A program made the translations under genes and the position numbers. Shown one piece after another: positions 1-9,851 of a stretch of 64,000 nt of DNA. The stretch is from the NCBI GenBank assembly GCA_030686995.1, contig CM060698.1:139392606-139456605 (forward strand), written 5' to 3'. The notes under the pieces are model-generated. The model saw only the letters and a program-made list of their open reading frames with translations. It made no database searches and was not told the origin of the DNA. This DNA is from Artemisia argyi. Its lineage: Eukaryota; Streptophyta; Magnoliopsida; Asterales; Asteraceae. Numbering within the stretch: position 1 is the stretch's first letter; every line of letters starts with the position of its first letter.

Positions 1-412
1 AGCCGGTAGAGTAATTGAAGCTGTGGATCCAAAACTAGGTGATGATTACAATGAACTACAAGTGAAAGGGTTGCTCATTGTTGGGTTATGGTGTGTTCTT
101 CATGACTTTCGTGAACGACCTTCTATGAGAGAAATTGTTCGTATTCTTAATAACACAGAAGATCCACTTTTGGATCTCCACGGGAAGATTCCTAGTCTTA
201 TTCGTGATCCGGTCCCTTTTGAGTTTGATTCGATACGTGAAACTTCTTTTGGATCTTCGGATTTGATTATACCAATGGAACTGGAAAATTCTATACCTGT
301 GGATCCTATGGTTTTGTCTTCTAGTGACACCGTTCGCTCTGAAGATGAGGATCAAACTTACACGCCATTATTTATGTGGCGACATATATATATATATAGA
401 GAGAGAGTGTAT

Positions 413-735
413 CTTTATTTTCAGAACCATGTTAAGTGCGGGAACTGTGAGAACTCCAATTCTGCATTAGAAAACATGCATGTTCATATAAAACATGTAT
501 GTTTTCTTATATACACCTTAATACACATACTTGCGTAACATACATGTTCATATAAAACCCTCTTAAGTGCAACATATTAATACAAAATGGTTTTATATGA
601 ACATGTATGTTACGCAGGTATTTGTATTAAGGTGTATGTAAGAAAACATACATGTTTTATATGAACATGCATGTTTTCTAATGCAAAATTGGAGTTCTCG
701 CAGTTCCCGCACTTAACAGGGTTCTGAAAATAAAG
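413..735. mobile_element. Foldback (long inverted repeat) element inserted in (TA)n within LecRK copy 1
   Basis: Two arms of about 147 nt (413-559 and 589-735) are near-perfect reverse complements around a 29-nt spacer. The outer ends read CTTTATTTTCAGAACC on the left and GGTTCTGAAAATAAAG on the right. No ORF is carried. The element sits between AT dinucleotide runs, so the target duplication cannot be resolved. It could be a MITE or a non-autonomous Helitron2-like element that prefers AT repeats; the class is not settled. Transcripts through it would form a very stable hairpin. Confidence 0.8.
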
Positions 736-737
736 CC

Positions 738-831
<94 letters not shown>
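738..831. repeat. (TA)n microsatellite
   Basis: About 90 bp of pure TA dinucleotide directly right of the foldback element. Shorter TA runs lie on its left (384-398), consistent with insertion into, or expansion of, a TA target. Confidence 0.95.
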
Positions 832-834
<3 letters not shown>

Positions 835-896
835 TTCTAAATCTTTGGAGGTATCTCATAGACGTAATGTGGTTTCGATCTTCACACAAAGGGTGA

Positions 897-1177
897 TTCT
901 CATCACACGTTGGCTTGTTTTAACAAGGGTTTATAACCTAGTAATATCATGTGGTGTGACTTTCCAACTACTTAAGTGATTGTATGTTTAAGTTTATCTC
1001 AAGTGTGTGTAGTATATATATTTGGAATGTGAGTTAGTTTTCTTTTTTTATTATTATTATTATTATTATTAGACTACAAATATTAGACTAAAACCGAGTA
1101 AGGAGCCTAGAAAGAAAAGTTGCATGTGACAAATAGAGGGTTAAAAGAATTGCTAAACTATATATTATATCCAATTG

Positions 1178-1212
<35 letters not shown>

Positions 1213-1530
1213 ACTAAACTTTCTTGTTCTATACGAGCTCCAAACTAAAGTGAATAGCTTAATATCCTTGAATCAGTTGAGACAAGAAACATGTTATACC
1301 AAGTCACATAAAATGTCTATAAATCAAGCTTGGTTGATTGCCATGTGTTTTGTTTGATGGGCTTAGTTAGTTTGGGCTAGGATGGTTTAGGCTAGTTAAA
1401 TTGTAAACCATTGGCCATACATAGCTATTAAGATTCTATGTTGCAGAAATCTTACATAAAATCGAAATTAGTTTTGCTTTGTTATATAATAAAATCTTAA
1501 TATCTCAAGATAGATGATGATTGATATTTA
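897..1530. other. Intergenic DNA downstream of LecRK copy 1
   Basis: AT-rich non-coding DNA with a TTA/ATT trinucleotide run near 1046-1070 and an A-run of about 33 at 1178-1210. The apparent poly-lysine ORF here is a product of the A-run. No gene is seen. Confidence 0.7.
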
Positions 1531-1870
1531 GAGCATGCACAACAATAACTTGAGTTAAAGTTTAACACGGTGTCACGTCAGCGTCACATCAGTTTTAACA
1601 TTTTCACCTTAACTCACAAAAAAACACTCTCAATAATAACTCAACCTTAACTCAACAACAATTTACAAAAACACTCATTCATTTAGGGGGAAAGTGATTT
1701 TTTTTTTTTTTTTTTTTTTTTTTTACTAAAGTTGCATGTTAACGCCGAGTTAAGGGCTTAACTTCCCACGTTAACACCACCTTAACATGGAAGCACGCAA
1801 TGATTAACTTCACCTTAACGTGCGTTAAATGCCCCTTAACGCAACGTTTACGTTAACAATGCGTTTGCTC
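1531..1870. mobile_element. Tourist-like MITE (PIF/Harbinger type) with TTA target duplication
   Basis: A 340-bp element flanked by TTA (1528-1530 and 1871-1873). The left end GAGCATGCACAACAATAAC is an imperfect inverted match to the right end, which reads inward as GAGCAAACGCATTGTTAACG. The interior is rich in TTAAC/GTTAA motifs and has a T-run at about 1698-1724. It has no coding capacity. TTA duplication plus GAGCA termini fit the Tourist superfamily; the TIRs are imperfect, so this is probably an old copy. Confidence 0.65.
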
Positions 1871-1873
1871 TTA

Positions 1874-2932
1874 GCAAACCATGAAGTCGGCACTTGTATG
1901 ACAACAAAATCATTTTCTAGCAAGGTGATAGAGATTTTGGAAGTTTCTTGGAAAGAACCTAAACTTATTTCACTTTTCACATGTTGACTTGAAAACTTCC
2001 ATCTCTTCACATATAATGTAGAGTTTAAAACATCTTACACATTCGTCTTCCCCTGATTGGTTGGGCTATATATCCAATCATATCTTGGCCGGTTATCATA
2101 GAAGCATCTTTGAACATATTTTATCAAAACAAAGACTTCACAACTTTCAAATTTTAAGATCAGTTAAAAACTAAAATTTTGATATGAACCCAGTTGCATA
2201 TAATTTTTAAGTTCAACAAAAAAATAAAAATAAAAAAGTTGCATATAATTTTTACCGTATATAGGTGTCAAATATAAGAATTGAGTTTTTTTTGGCATAA
2301 ATAAAAGTCCACTACTATTTTATTTTTTATTTTCTTAAAATCTATGCATTGCACGAGTAAAATGACTATTCCATATATGAAAGTTGAATCCAATTAAGTA
2401 TGAAAGGAAATTTCTACTCAACATGTGTGCTCCACCTTATAATTGATCGGGGGTACTTTTGAAATTTGAAATTAAACAGGTTTTCATTGTTGTCGTGTTG
2501 CAACAGGATTAAAACAATTTTGTATGATAAAGTTGTACGTAATTTATAAACAAACGTTTAATATATAGCGAGGCAATAATCGATATAAAAGAATTGTTGG
2601 AATAAAAATAATGTTAAAATATAAAGTTAAAAGTGAAAATTGTAAAATGAGTAGAAATGATAGTATTTTGTTTGAAAATTGATACTCAATCAAAAGAGAT
2701 TTAATTTTCAAACAAAAGTGATTTTGAAATCTTTGAAATGCTCCTAGTGAGTGCTAATGCATTTTTTCTTAGTTAGTTTATTAATAAGTGAAGAGTTAAC
2801 TTAATTATTATTAAACCCGATCTTTTTGTTGAAAATCTTACTTTTTTTTAGTTACCTTTTCCTTATATATTGCGGTTAAAAATATATTTGTGCATCCAGT
2901 CACTTTCAACTTATGGTTACGTCACAGGGCTC
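1874..2932. other. AT-rich intergenic region
   Basis: No ORF with family resemblance, no RNA gene and no clear repeat termini. There are several A/T runs and short direct repeats such as AGTTGCATATAATTTTTA near 2190-2255. I see nothing functional. Confidence 0.6.
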
Positions 2933-2957
2933 CACTACTACACAAAAATCTCATTTG

Positions 2958-3170
2958 GTACGGTTTTAAAAGCCTTTTGGTGCGGTTTTAAAACCGTACC
3001 AAATACTAGCGTACCAAAAAACAAAATGGGCTTTGGTACGGTTTTGAAACCGTAGCAGAAAATGATTATTTGGTGCGGTTTTTTTAATAACCGTACCAAA
3101 TGCCTTCAATATAAAACCCCCAAATATTTTCTTTTCTGGTACGGTTTCTTAATAAACCGCACCTAAAAAC
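2958..3170. repeat. Left subterminal repeat array of CACTA-1
   Basis: At least six copies, in both orientations, of a 10-14 bp motif with core GGT(A/G)CGGTTTT. A stray copy lies inside the element near 5550-5572. In CACTA elements such arrays bind the element-encoded TNPA protein. Binding here is inferred from family knowledge. Confidence 0.8.
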
Positions 3171-3195
3171 TGTTTTTTCAAAAAAAATATTATTT

Positions 3196-3460
3196 TCCAA
3201 AACCTGTATCCAAACACTACCATAAACCTGTATCCAAACACTACCATAAACCTGTACCATAATCGTTTCCGCAGCAGACCCAACATTACAACAAGCACAA
3301 ACAATACTTAACAAACTTAACATTTAATATTAATATCAACCAACACAACCATCTGAGTTACACAAAAGTGTTGTTATCGTTTAAACGTCATCATCACCAA
3401 AATATAAAAGTATTATCCATTACAATCGATATACGTCATCATCACCAAAATATAAAACCT
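3196..3460. repeat. Short tandem repeats inside the CACTA-1 left end
   Basis: A 24-bp unit, AAACCTGTATCCAAACACTACCAT, is repeated twice plus a partial copy (about 3201-3262). A second pair, CGTCATCATCACCAAAATAT, occurs at about 3386 and 3434. Non-coding. Confidence 0.7.
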
Positions 3461-3589
3461 GGACTACTGGGGAGCCGTTGTATCTAAAGGACGTACAACA
3501 TCACTATAAAACTCGTTCAGTATTAGATTAGCCACTTGGTCGATATAATTAGTCATATTTTTTCGCAATAAAACCAACAAAGTTCAGTC

Positions 3590-3720
3590 CAAATTGCATA
3601 TAACATGTTAGTTCAAGTAACCCATATTGCATATAACATGTTAGTTCAACCCATTTGACACCCGTGGCTGCAATAGCAGCCGACCTGCTGCAATTCCAGC
3701 AACCCATTATCTCAACAGTA
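3590..3720. repeat. Short direct repeats downstream of the Ulp1 gene
   Basis: TTGCATATAACATGTTAGTT occurs twice (about 3594 and 3628), followed by GC-rich units related to CCGCTGCAATAGCAGCC. Related units recur at 4497-4590. Function unknown. Confidence 0.55.
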
Positions 3721-3935
3721 GCCTGTTCTGCAAGCAAATTAAAAGGCGGAGGGACCCAAGAGTTCAAACTGCAAAATACACAGGACCAACAATGTCCAGA
3801 ACGAAACGAAAACTAACACTAAATGTCACATGGTGTACTGAAACTAAATAAAAAGAACCACACACACTCACTTTGTTGATACTACCTGACTCAAACTCAT
3901 ATCTTTCTTTTCATGGCACTTTATAGAATGACACA

Positions 3936-6900
3936 TTAATATATATTCCAAACTTCACTGATCTTACTTGCAAAATCTTGTAAAGTTCTTATATTCCAAT
4001 CCTCCGAGAAGATATCACCACTAGGACTAAGAGGAAACAGCAAACAACCCATTTGACACAACTTATTACTAGCATATCAGATACATAAACATACTAACAT
4101 CTCTATAATAAGAAATCAATGAACAAATGTTGTTTCTTTTTTTGTTGACTTAATATATGACTACATACAAATTCGACCAAATGACACACCTTTACTCTTC
4201 CTCATTAATCATACCAACCTTATTCATAACAGCAGTGGCGGACCTAGACCAAAAACCAAGGTGGTTCCTTGATTACTCAAGGTAAAAAGGATTTAACCGG
4301 TCAACCTATCAACTCGTCTATATGTGAGTCGGGTCGAGTCAAATACTCACATTTATCACAACTACCGCAGTGAAGCTTACAGTCAATTGAAAAAAACTTT
4401 ATAAACTATCTCAATATGAAAAACTTACAGTCAATTGCATTAGAATATTGCTGAAATTGTAAAAAGAATAAAATGATTTTTGTATTTAATTTCATGACCC
4501 GCTGCAACAGCTTTATAAATTATCTCAATATGACCCGCTGCAACAGCAGCCTACCCGCTGCATTAGCAGCCAACCCGCTGCAACAGCAGCCCACCCAATA
4601 TAATCTCGAGCATAAAATGAAATACTTACAGTTTTTGGAAAGTCGGGTTGTCTTTTTACAACAAGGTCATGCATGATCTTCATCAAATAATAGCCACATT
4701 CCCAATCACCCTTTTGTTGGAAACACTAAAATTAAATAAACAAACATAGTTACACAAATGCAACAACCAAATCAATTATATATACACAACAATTTTAGAT
4801 TATTTACCTTAGCCATCGTCCAATTAAACTTGATCTCGAAAGCCCTATATTGAAAAGTATGGCATTTCGTTAACTTCAACTATTTTCTCAAAAATTACAT
4901 GTCAACTCAAAGTCAATATTAGAAAATTTACCTCTCTACTATCTCTGGGAAATAATAATTTCTCTCATTATCATCTTTAGCGGAATCCACAATATAACCC
5001 GCTCGCAAGTTTGGGCAAACCACAAAAAGAAGCCAATGACGCCTACACAAAAGTTTTAATCATTTATTATAGATATAAAGCACAAGTAATATTATCCGTA
5101 TAACAAGCAAAGACAATACCCTTTCAAATAAGGTGCCACGTATATTTCTTTTCCCGGGTTTAGTCGCCTAGTTTCAAGAATGTGATTCACGACTTGTTTA
5201 TCATTTCTTAAACATTCACCCGATGAGATGAGATGTGGGTTGAGGAAAGTGAATTTGTTTTCACGAAGACCATTTACAACTGAATGTAAATGCCTGTTAT
5301 CAAGAAAATGAAATACAAGTTAGTTGCTTATATACTGTTAGACCTCTAACACAACATCAGTACCTTATTAGACCTCTAATAAGGCACAAAAGCTAAAATC
5401 ACTAAACAAGCTAATGCACTAAAATCTTGAATCAGACAGAATGAGCTAGTTCAAGCCTAAAAATAAGTAACTAAACCACAAGCAAATCCAACAAAAGCTG
5501 CAAACAATTCAAGCTTTTATGCCAAATAGCAATTTGAACGGTTTTAAAATCTCATTTGGTACGGTTTTAAAATAAGTAGATAAGCAACCAAATAGCAATT
5601 TGAACCAAATTTCAGATTAATGGTTGTGCAGACCTGAAAAAGACTAATGAGCAGTTTTTTATACCAAAAATTAAGCTAAAAAAGAGTTAAAACTATGGAC
5701 TAAAAGTAGGAAATAGATCAAGTAAAGCTAGGAAATAAGAAATTGAAACAAGAATTTGGCAATGTGAAAGAGGTTTAACTTACATCGCCCACCAATGTAT
5801 AAAACTAATATCAACCTTCCCTTCGACGTGCAAGTCTACAATTGCCTCGTACTCAATCCACTCATTCCAAGGTTTGGCATACATCTCTTTAGGTGCAACA
5901 ATTGGAATATTTCGATTCTTGCATTTCAAGAATCGTCTCAATGAATCTTTAAAAGCTTTCGGCCGATCTTCCAATTTAACAATCCGCTTCTGAATTCTTT
6001 CCTCTTCAGTTTCCCTAGGCTTAACACATTCAGTTGCAGAATGAGATAGCATTGTTTGTTCAACCTACATTTAACAAATTATTAAATTTTAGCAACTCGG
6101 CAAGTATATATATATATATATATATATGAAGTTCGTTAAATAATTAAATGACTACCATTTGAGGCCAACTCTTTGGGGGATAACCACTTTGAGGATGCAA
6201 TTCCACTTGACTTTTCAACTAAATTTAAAAAAATGGATATATCAACTCGTTATACACACACACATGAACACACGCATATATAATTATCAAGTTTAATAAT
6301 TAAAGGACTACCAAATTCATATAACCCCCCGATGGCATTTGGTTTTGAAATGTCATTAGGTCTTCTTCCTGGTCTTCTTCCTGCATTATCACAACTATTA
6401 TATCAGCATATGTATGTTTGGAATTACTTACTGTATAGACATATATATTAAGTAGAATGATTGAGTGACTACCATTTGAGGGCGATAACATGAACTCGAA
6501 CTTAAATCACTAATCGGGGTTTGGCATGGCATAGTTGGACCGGGAGATGAGCGACTCATGGTGTGGCATGGTGAAATTGTTTGGTGAATCTGCATTTAAC
6601 ACAAAAAGCATTTTATTAAACAATACTAACCTATAACACAATGTCTAAGTAATGCATAACATAAAACATTTTATTAAAAAATACTAACAGAACTTTTTAT
6701 TAAACAATACTAACAGAACATTTAATTAAAAAAAAATACTAACCTTGATTTTTTCCCGAGGCCATTCAATAAATTCCAAGACTGAATCTTCTAAGTGATG
6801 AACTTTCTCAGTCGCTTTAGGCACAGGTATTGCTTTAAAAGCATCTTCAACCATATCTACTTGCACCTTAATGTAACCCGCAGACATAGAAGATCCATGT

Positions 6901-7466
6901 GGTGTCACATCCCTAGTCGGATAAACCTTCCCTATAGCTACTCGATGACACTCAGATGCTTGATAGGGCCATAACAAATCACATGGAGTGGGAACCTACA
7001 CAACATTGACATTTTAGTATATAATAATAAATTTTATATAAAATATTTATAAAAATTACCTCAAGGTCGTCAAATCCATCAGACACACAACTAGAACCAA
7101 GACAAGTCGGGCTCTGTGTCCTTGGCATATGTGCCGCAATAGCCTTTAACGCTTCAATCTCCTTTGCTTGCTGATCAAGTTGATCTTGTACAGCGGCCGT
7201 AACTCTTTTTGTTACCTTCTCCTCAATGGCCTCAATGTCAACAACATGATGTCTCTCCCTATCTCCTTTCAACCACCCTAAGGCTACCCTTACTCCAAGA
7301 ACGGTAGATACCCCCTTAGTTCGTCCCCCGTGCTCTTTTCCAAACACTTCTGTAATCGGATCTCTTCCTAAGATATGAATTGTACCATTTTCCAGCATGT
7401 CTTGCTCTTTTTGTGCCTGTCGTCCACGTAAACAATATAATCGTTAGAAATTACACCGTTATATTA

Positions 7467-7549
<83 letters not shown>

Positions 7550-8032
7550 GGTAACTTTATATTTGCCTATATATATATATATATATATATAGGCAAATAT
7601 AAAGTTACCAATTGTCGAAGTGTTCCTTCCATAGATTCTGTTAACTGTCTTGCGCCCAATGTTTTGTTTTTTGGTAAGTGTCCCAAGGCATATATCTTTG
7701 AACGATCATTCTGTATCACATTTAACCATGGGTGTTGTAATACAAGCTGGTCCCACTCCATTCTCCAAGTGCCTTCCATATCTACAAAACTAGTGCGTCC
7801 TAGTCTTGAAGGATTTTTATTCTTAAGTGCACTTGCTTTAGCTTTAGCACTTTTTAGCTTCACACATTAGTAAAAAAATTACAATCAGCGGCATTTATAA
7901 AATTACTATGATCTGAGTAAAAGGATGCATCAGGTTAATGTGTCTGGAAGGTGGAATGTAATAATTGACAGGATGACTATTATTCAGGTACATTTCATAA
8001 TTTTTATTGTTACATACTATTATTAAACCACA

Positions 8033-8097
<65 letters not shown>

Positions 8098-8961
8098 GTT
8101 AGTCACTAGGCACTATGTCAAACTATTTTGATAATGTTCAACAAGAACTGCAGTTACAATCTTACAACATTTGAGCAACTTGACATGCCATATATAGTCA
8201 TATAGATAATAATGAAACAAGTAGTATAGCCACAGATTAAAAGTAACTCATAAACAAGTTGCTTGTGAAAACAATTATTAAGTAGTAACTTAATTTATTG
8301 GATTTTAACATATATAGATGTGAAAACAAGCTACTGATATGTTGGTAAAGTCCTGTCCAATTTGCTTGTAATGTTTTGAAACATTATATATAAGTTTCAC
8401 CAATTTTCACCAAAAAAAATTACTATGATCATACATAAAATTATATATTCACCTTAAATTCTTCAGACTCCCGGCTAACAACGAACTCGTCCCAACGTCT
8501 CATGTCCACGATACTGTATATTGCTTTAGGGTCGTTATTTTTCTTATCGACAAACTGCTTAGTGAGCTTGGATTTGAATCTCCTGTGTGTCTCGTTAGCT
8601 TTCTTACGCATTACCTTCTTCGCATCATCATCTTCATCTGGAATATTCCATAGTTCCTAATATATACAAAAGAGGTATACGATGAAATAATTTGAATATA
8701 TATACTGATTACATATAAGATATGAATTGGTACAAAATATAATACCTTGATTTTTAACCATACGCGGTCATATGGTTCACCCTTTACTATTTTCCAATCC
8801 TCCCAGTAACTAAGATGTTTTTCACACAATCGATTAAAATCACTCATGAAGCGGCTTTTGTTTTCACCACATGGTAATTTATTCCTAAACTCAATTTTAT
8901 ACACCGCTCCTTCAAAATGCCTTGATCCCTTTGATACACCTCGCTTACCACGCCTCGACAT
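3936..8961 (-). CDS. CACTA-1 second gene: Transposase_24-like protein with C-terminal Ulp1 (C48) peptidase domain, multi-exon
   Basis: Exons read on the - strand. 8961-8745 starts MSRRGKRGVSKGSRHFEG. 8638-8453 contains KKVMRKKANETHRRFKSKL. 7863-7605 contains PSRLGRTSFVDMEGTW. About 7420-7060 contains GRDPITEVFGKEHGGRTKGV and a coiled coil. About 6995-6744 resembles a DUF8039-type domain (GKVYPTRDVTPHGSS). Smaller exons follow at about 6590-6471, 6052-5784 and 5293-5122 (NKFTFLNPHLISSGE). Then come 5042-4932 (HWLLFVVCP, then GYIVDS), 4850-4808 and 4730-4630 (QQKGDWECGYYLMKIM), and the last exon 4026-3936, ending WNIY-stop. HW, VDS and the ECG box are the His/Asp/Cys signature of Ulp1-like peptidases. 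The first half matches the TNP1/TNPA-type partner of CACTA transposase. No disabling change was seen in the exons I read; splice joins are my estimates. Confidence 0.75.
4497..4592. repeat. Array of ACCCGCTGCAACAGCAGCC units within an intron of the CACTA-1 Ulp1 gene
   Basis: Four imperfect copies of a 19-20 bp GC-rich unit, internally self-complementary (GCTGC...GCAGC), interrupted by TTTATAAATTATCTCAATATG. It lies between the catalytic-Cys exon and the last exon. Confidence 0.7.
7471..7612. repeat. (TA)n tract and 66-bp palindrome spanning a probable 5' splice site
   Basis: About 75 bp of (TA)n is followed by ATTGGTAACTTTATATTTGCC, a short (TA)n core, then GGCAAATATAAAGTTACCAAT: a near-perfect palindrome from about 7546 to 7612. 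On the - strand the right arm holds the probable splice donor of the 7863-7605 exon (TTG|GTAACT), so the pre-mRNA could fold over its own donor. Confidence 0.8.
8038..8093. repeat. (TA)n microsatellite in an intron of the CACTA-1 second gene
   Basis: About 55 bp of TA dinucleotide. A shorter TA run lies at 6108-6127. Confidence 0.9.
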
Positions 8962-9851
8962 TGTATGAATATAACTTGGTACTTACCTAAATAAACAAAT
9001 ATGTGTTACAGAAAGTCCATAGCATCAAGCTAATGAAATAGATTCAAGACTAGCAAACACACCCTACGGGGTGGCTGTGAACGAGCAGATAATAAACAAC
9101 AACAAAGCACAATTTACATTGAACGAGCAGATAACAAACACACCCTAACAGTGGCGGAGCTTGATCTCCTTGACTGGGGGGCCAAAATAATTCGAGACAA
9201 AACTGTGACATTCTAATTTGAAAGACTATCCTTATAGTTTGTATATCCCTCCGCCCCTGGCTGTGGTGTGAGCCGCATCAGCAGACAACAATACAACGAC
9301 AACCCCCTTTGGGGCAGCCGCGGCTCAGACCAAACACACCCATGAGGGCTGCGGTATAGGTCAAACAACAAAACCAAATCCAACGCCTTATGGTGTGGTC
9401 TGGGATTGGACAAAACCAAACACCACAGTGGGCTGTGGTGTAAACCGAGATAAACAAATAGCACACAATATGTTATAGCAGCATCATTTTACTGGATTGG
9501 AGAAATAGCAGTAGCATTTTCATGTTGAGGAATTTTATCAAACACTTGGCGGTCATGAGAATATATAAAAATAAAAGTAGCAGCTTGCATCATGATATGG
9601 TCGAAGAGCAAATCAAACGCAAACAAACACCCTTTATACAAGTTTAAACCACACGAATCGATTACCAAAAACGTTTTTAATAAACATATAGCAAGATTTC
9701 ATAAAAAGGAAGACAATGAGTACAAATAATAAGCAATTAGAAATTTTCAGTAAACTAAGAAACTAAATAAACCTTCAAACTGCAAACCCTTTTTTGCCCT
9801 AATAGATCTGAAGTTTGGTGTTTCTGTGGATGATTTTGTGATTTAAGAGGT
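8962..9851. other. Spacer between the two CACTA-1 genes; position of the missing tnp2 C-terminus
   Basis: Non-coding, with loosely repeated phrases (AAACACACCCTA, GAACGAGCAGATAA). A candidate short MITE at about 9148-9260 has ends CAGTGGCGGAGC and CTCCGCCCCTG. The C-terminal half normally expected in TNP2 (MVHL/WMYPFER region and DUF4216-type segment) is not found here in any frame I read. Confidence 0.6.

Larger units (their letters stand above)
1..896 (+). pseudogene. LecRK copy 1, 3' end (kinase C-lobe and tail), split by a foldback element
   Basis: The gene enters from outside the window. The open frame from base 2 encodes the last kinase subdomains of an L-type lectin receptor kinase: VDPKLGDDY, then GLWCVLHDFRERPSMREIV (subdomain XI) and NNTEDPLLDLHGKIP. 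The closest relative in the window is copy 3 (31401-32117). The frame reaches PLFMWRHI at about 385 and then runs into an AT tract and a foldback element, with a TE-derived stop at 536-538. Downstream of the element, 844-896 still encodes WRYLIDVMWFRSSHKG and TGA (894-896), matching the tail of copy 3 (RYLMGISWFRSSHNG). The original gene therefore ended at 896 and the insertion falls within its tail codons. A truncated but active kinase is possible, because the insertion lies beyond the catalytic core. I cannot judge the upstream part. Confidence 0.85.

Noticed and set aside
23..538. Taking the whole open frame as one LecRK C-terminus
   Set aside because: Past about 385 the frame runs through (TA)n and the foldback arm; the native tail continues at 844-896.
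1175..1357. Lysine-rich ORF
   Set aside because: Arises from the A-run at 1178-1210; no coding signal. The same applies to 42150-42356.
9148..9260. hAT-type MITE with CAGTGGCGGA ends
   Set aside because: Ends look right, but no 8-bp target duplication was found; kept only as a mention in the spacer entry. A similar lone end at 4233 was dropped for the same reason.
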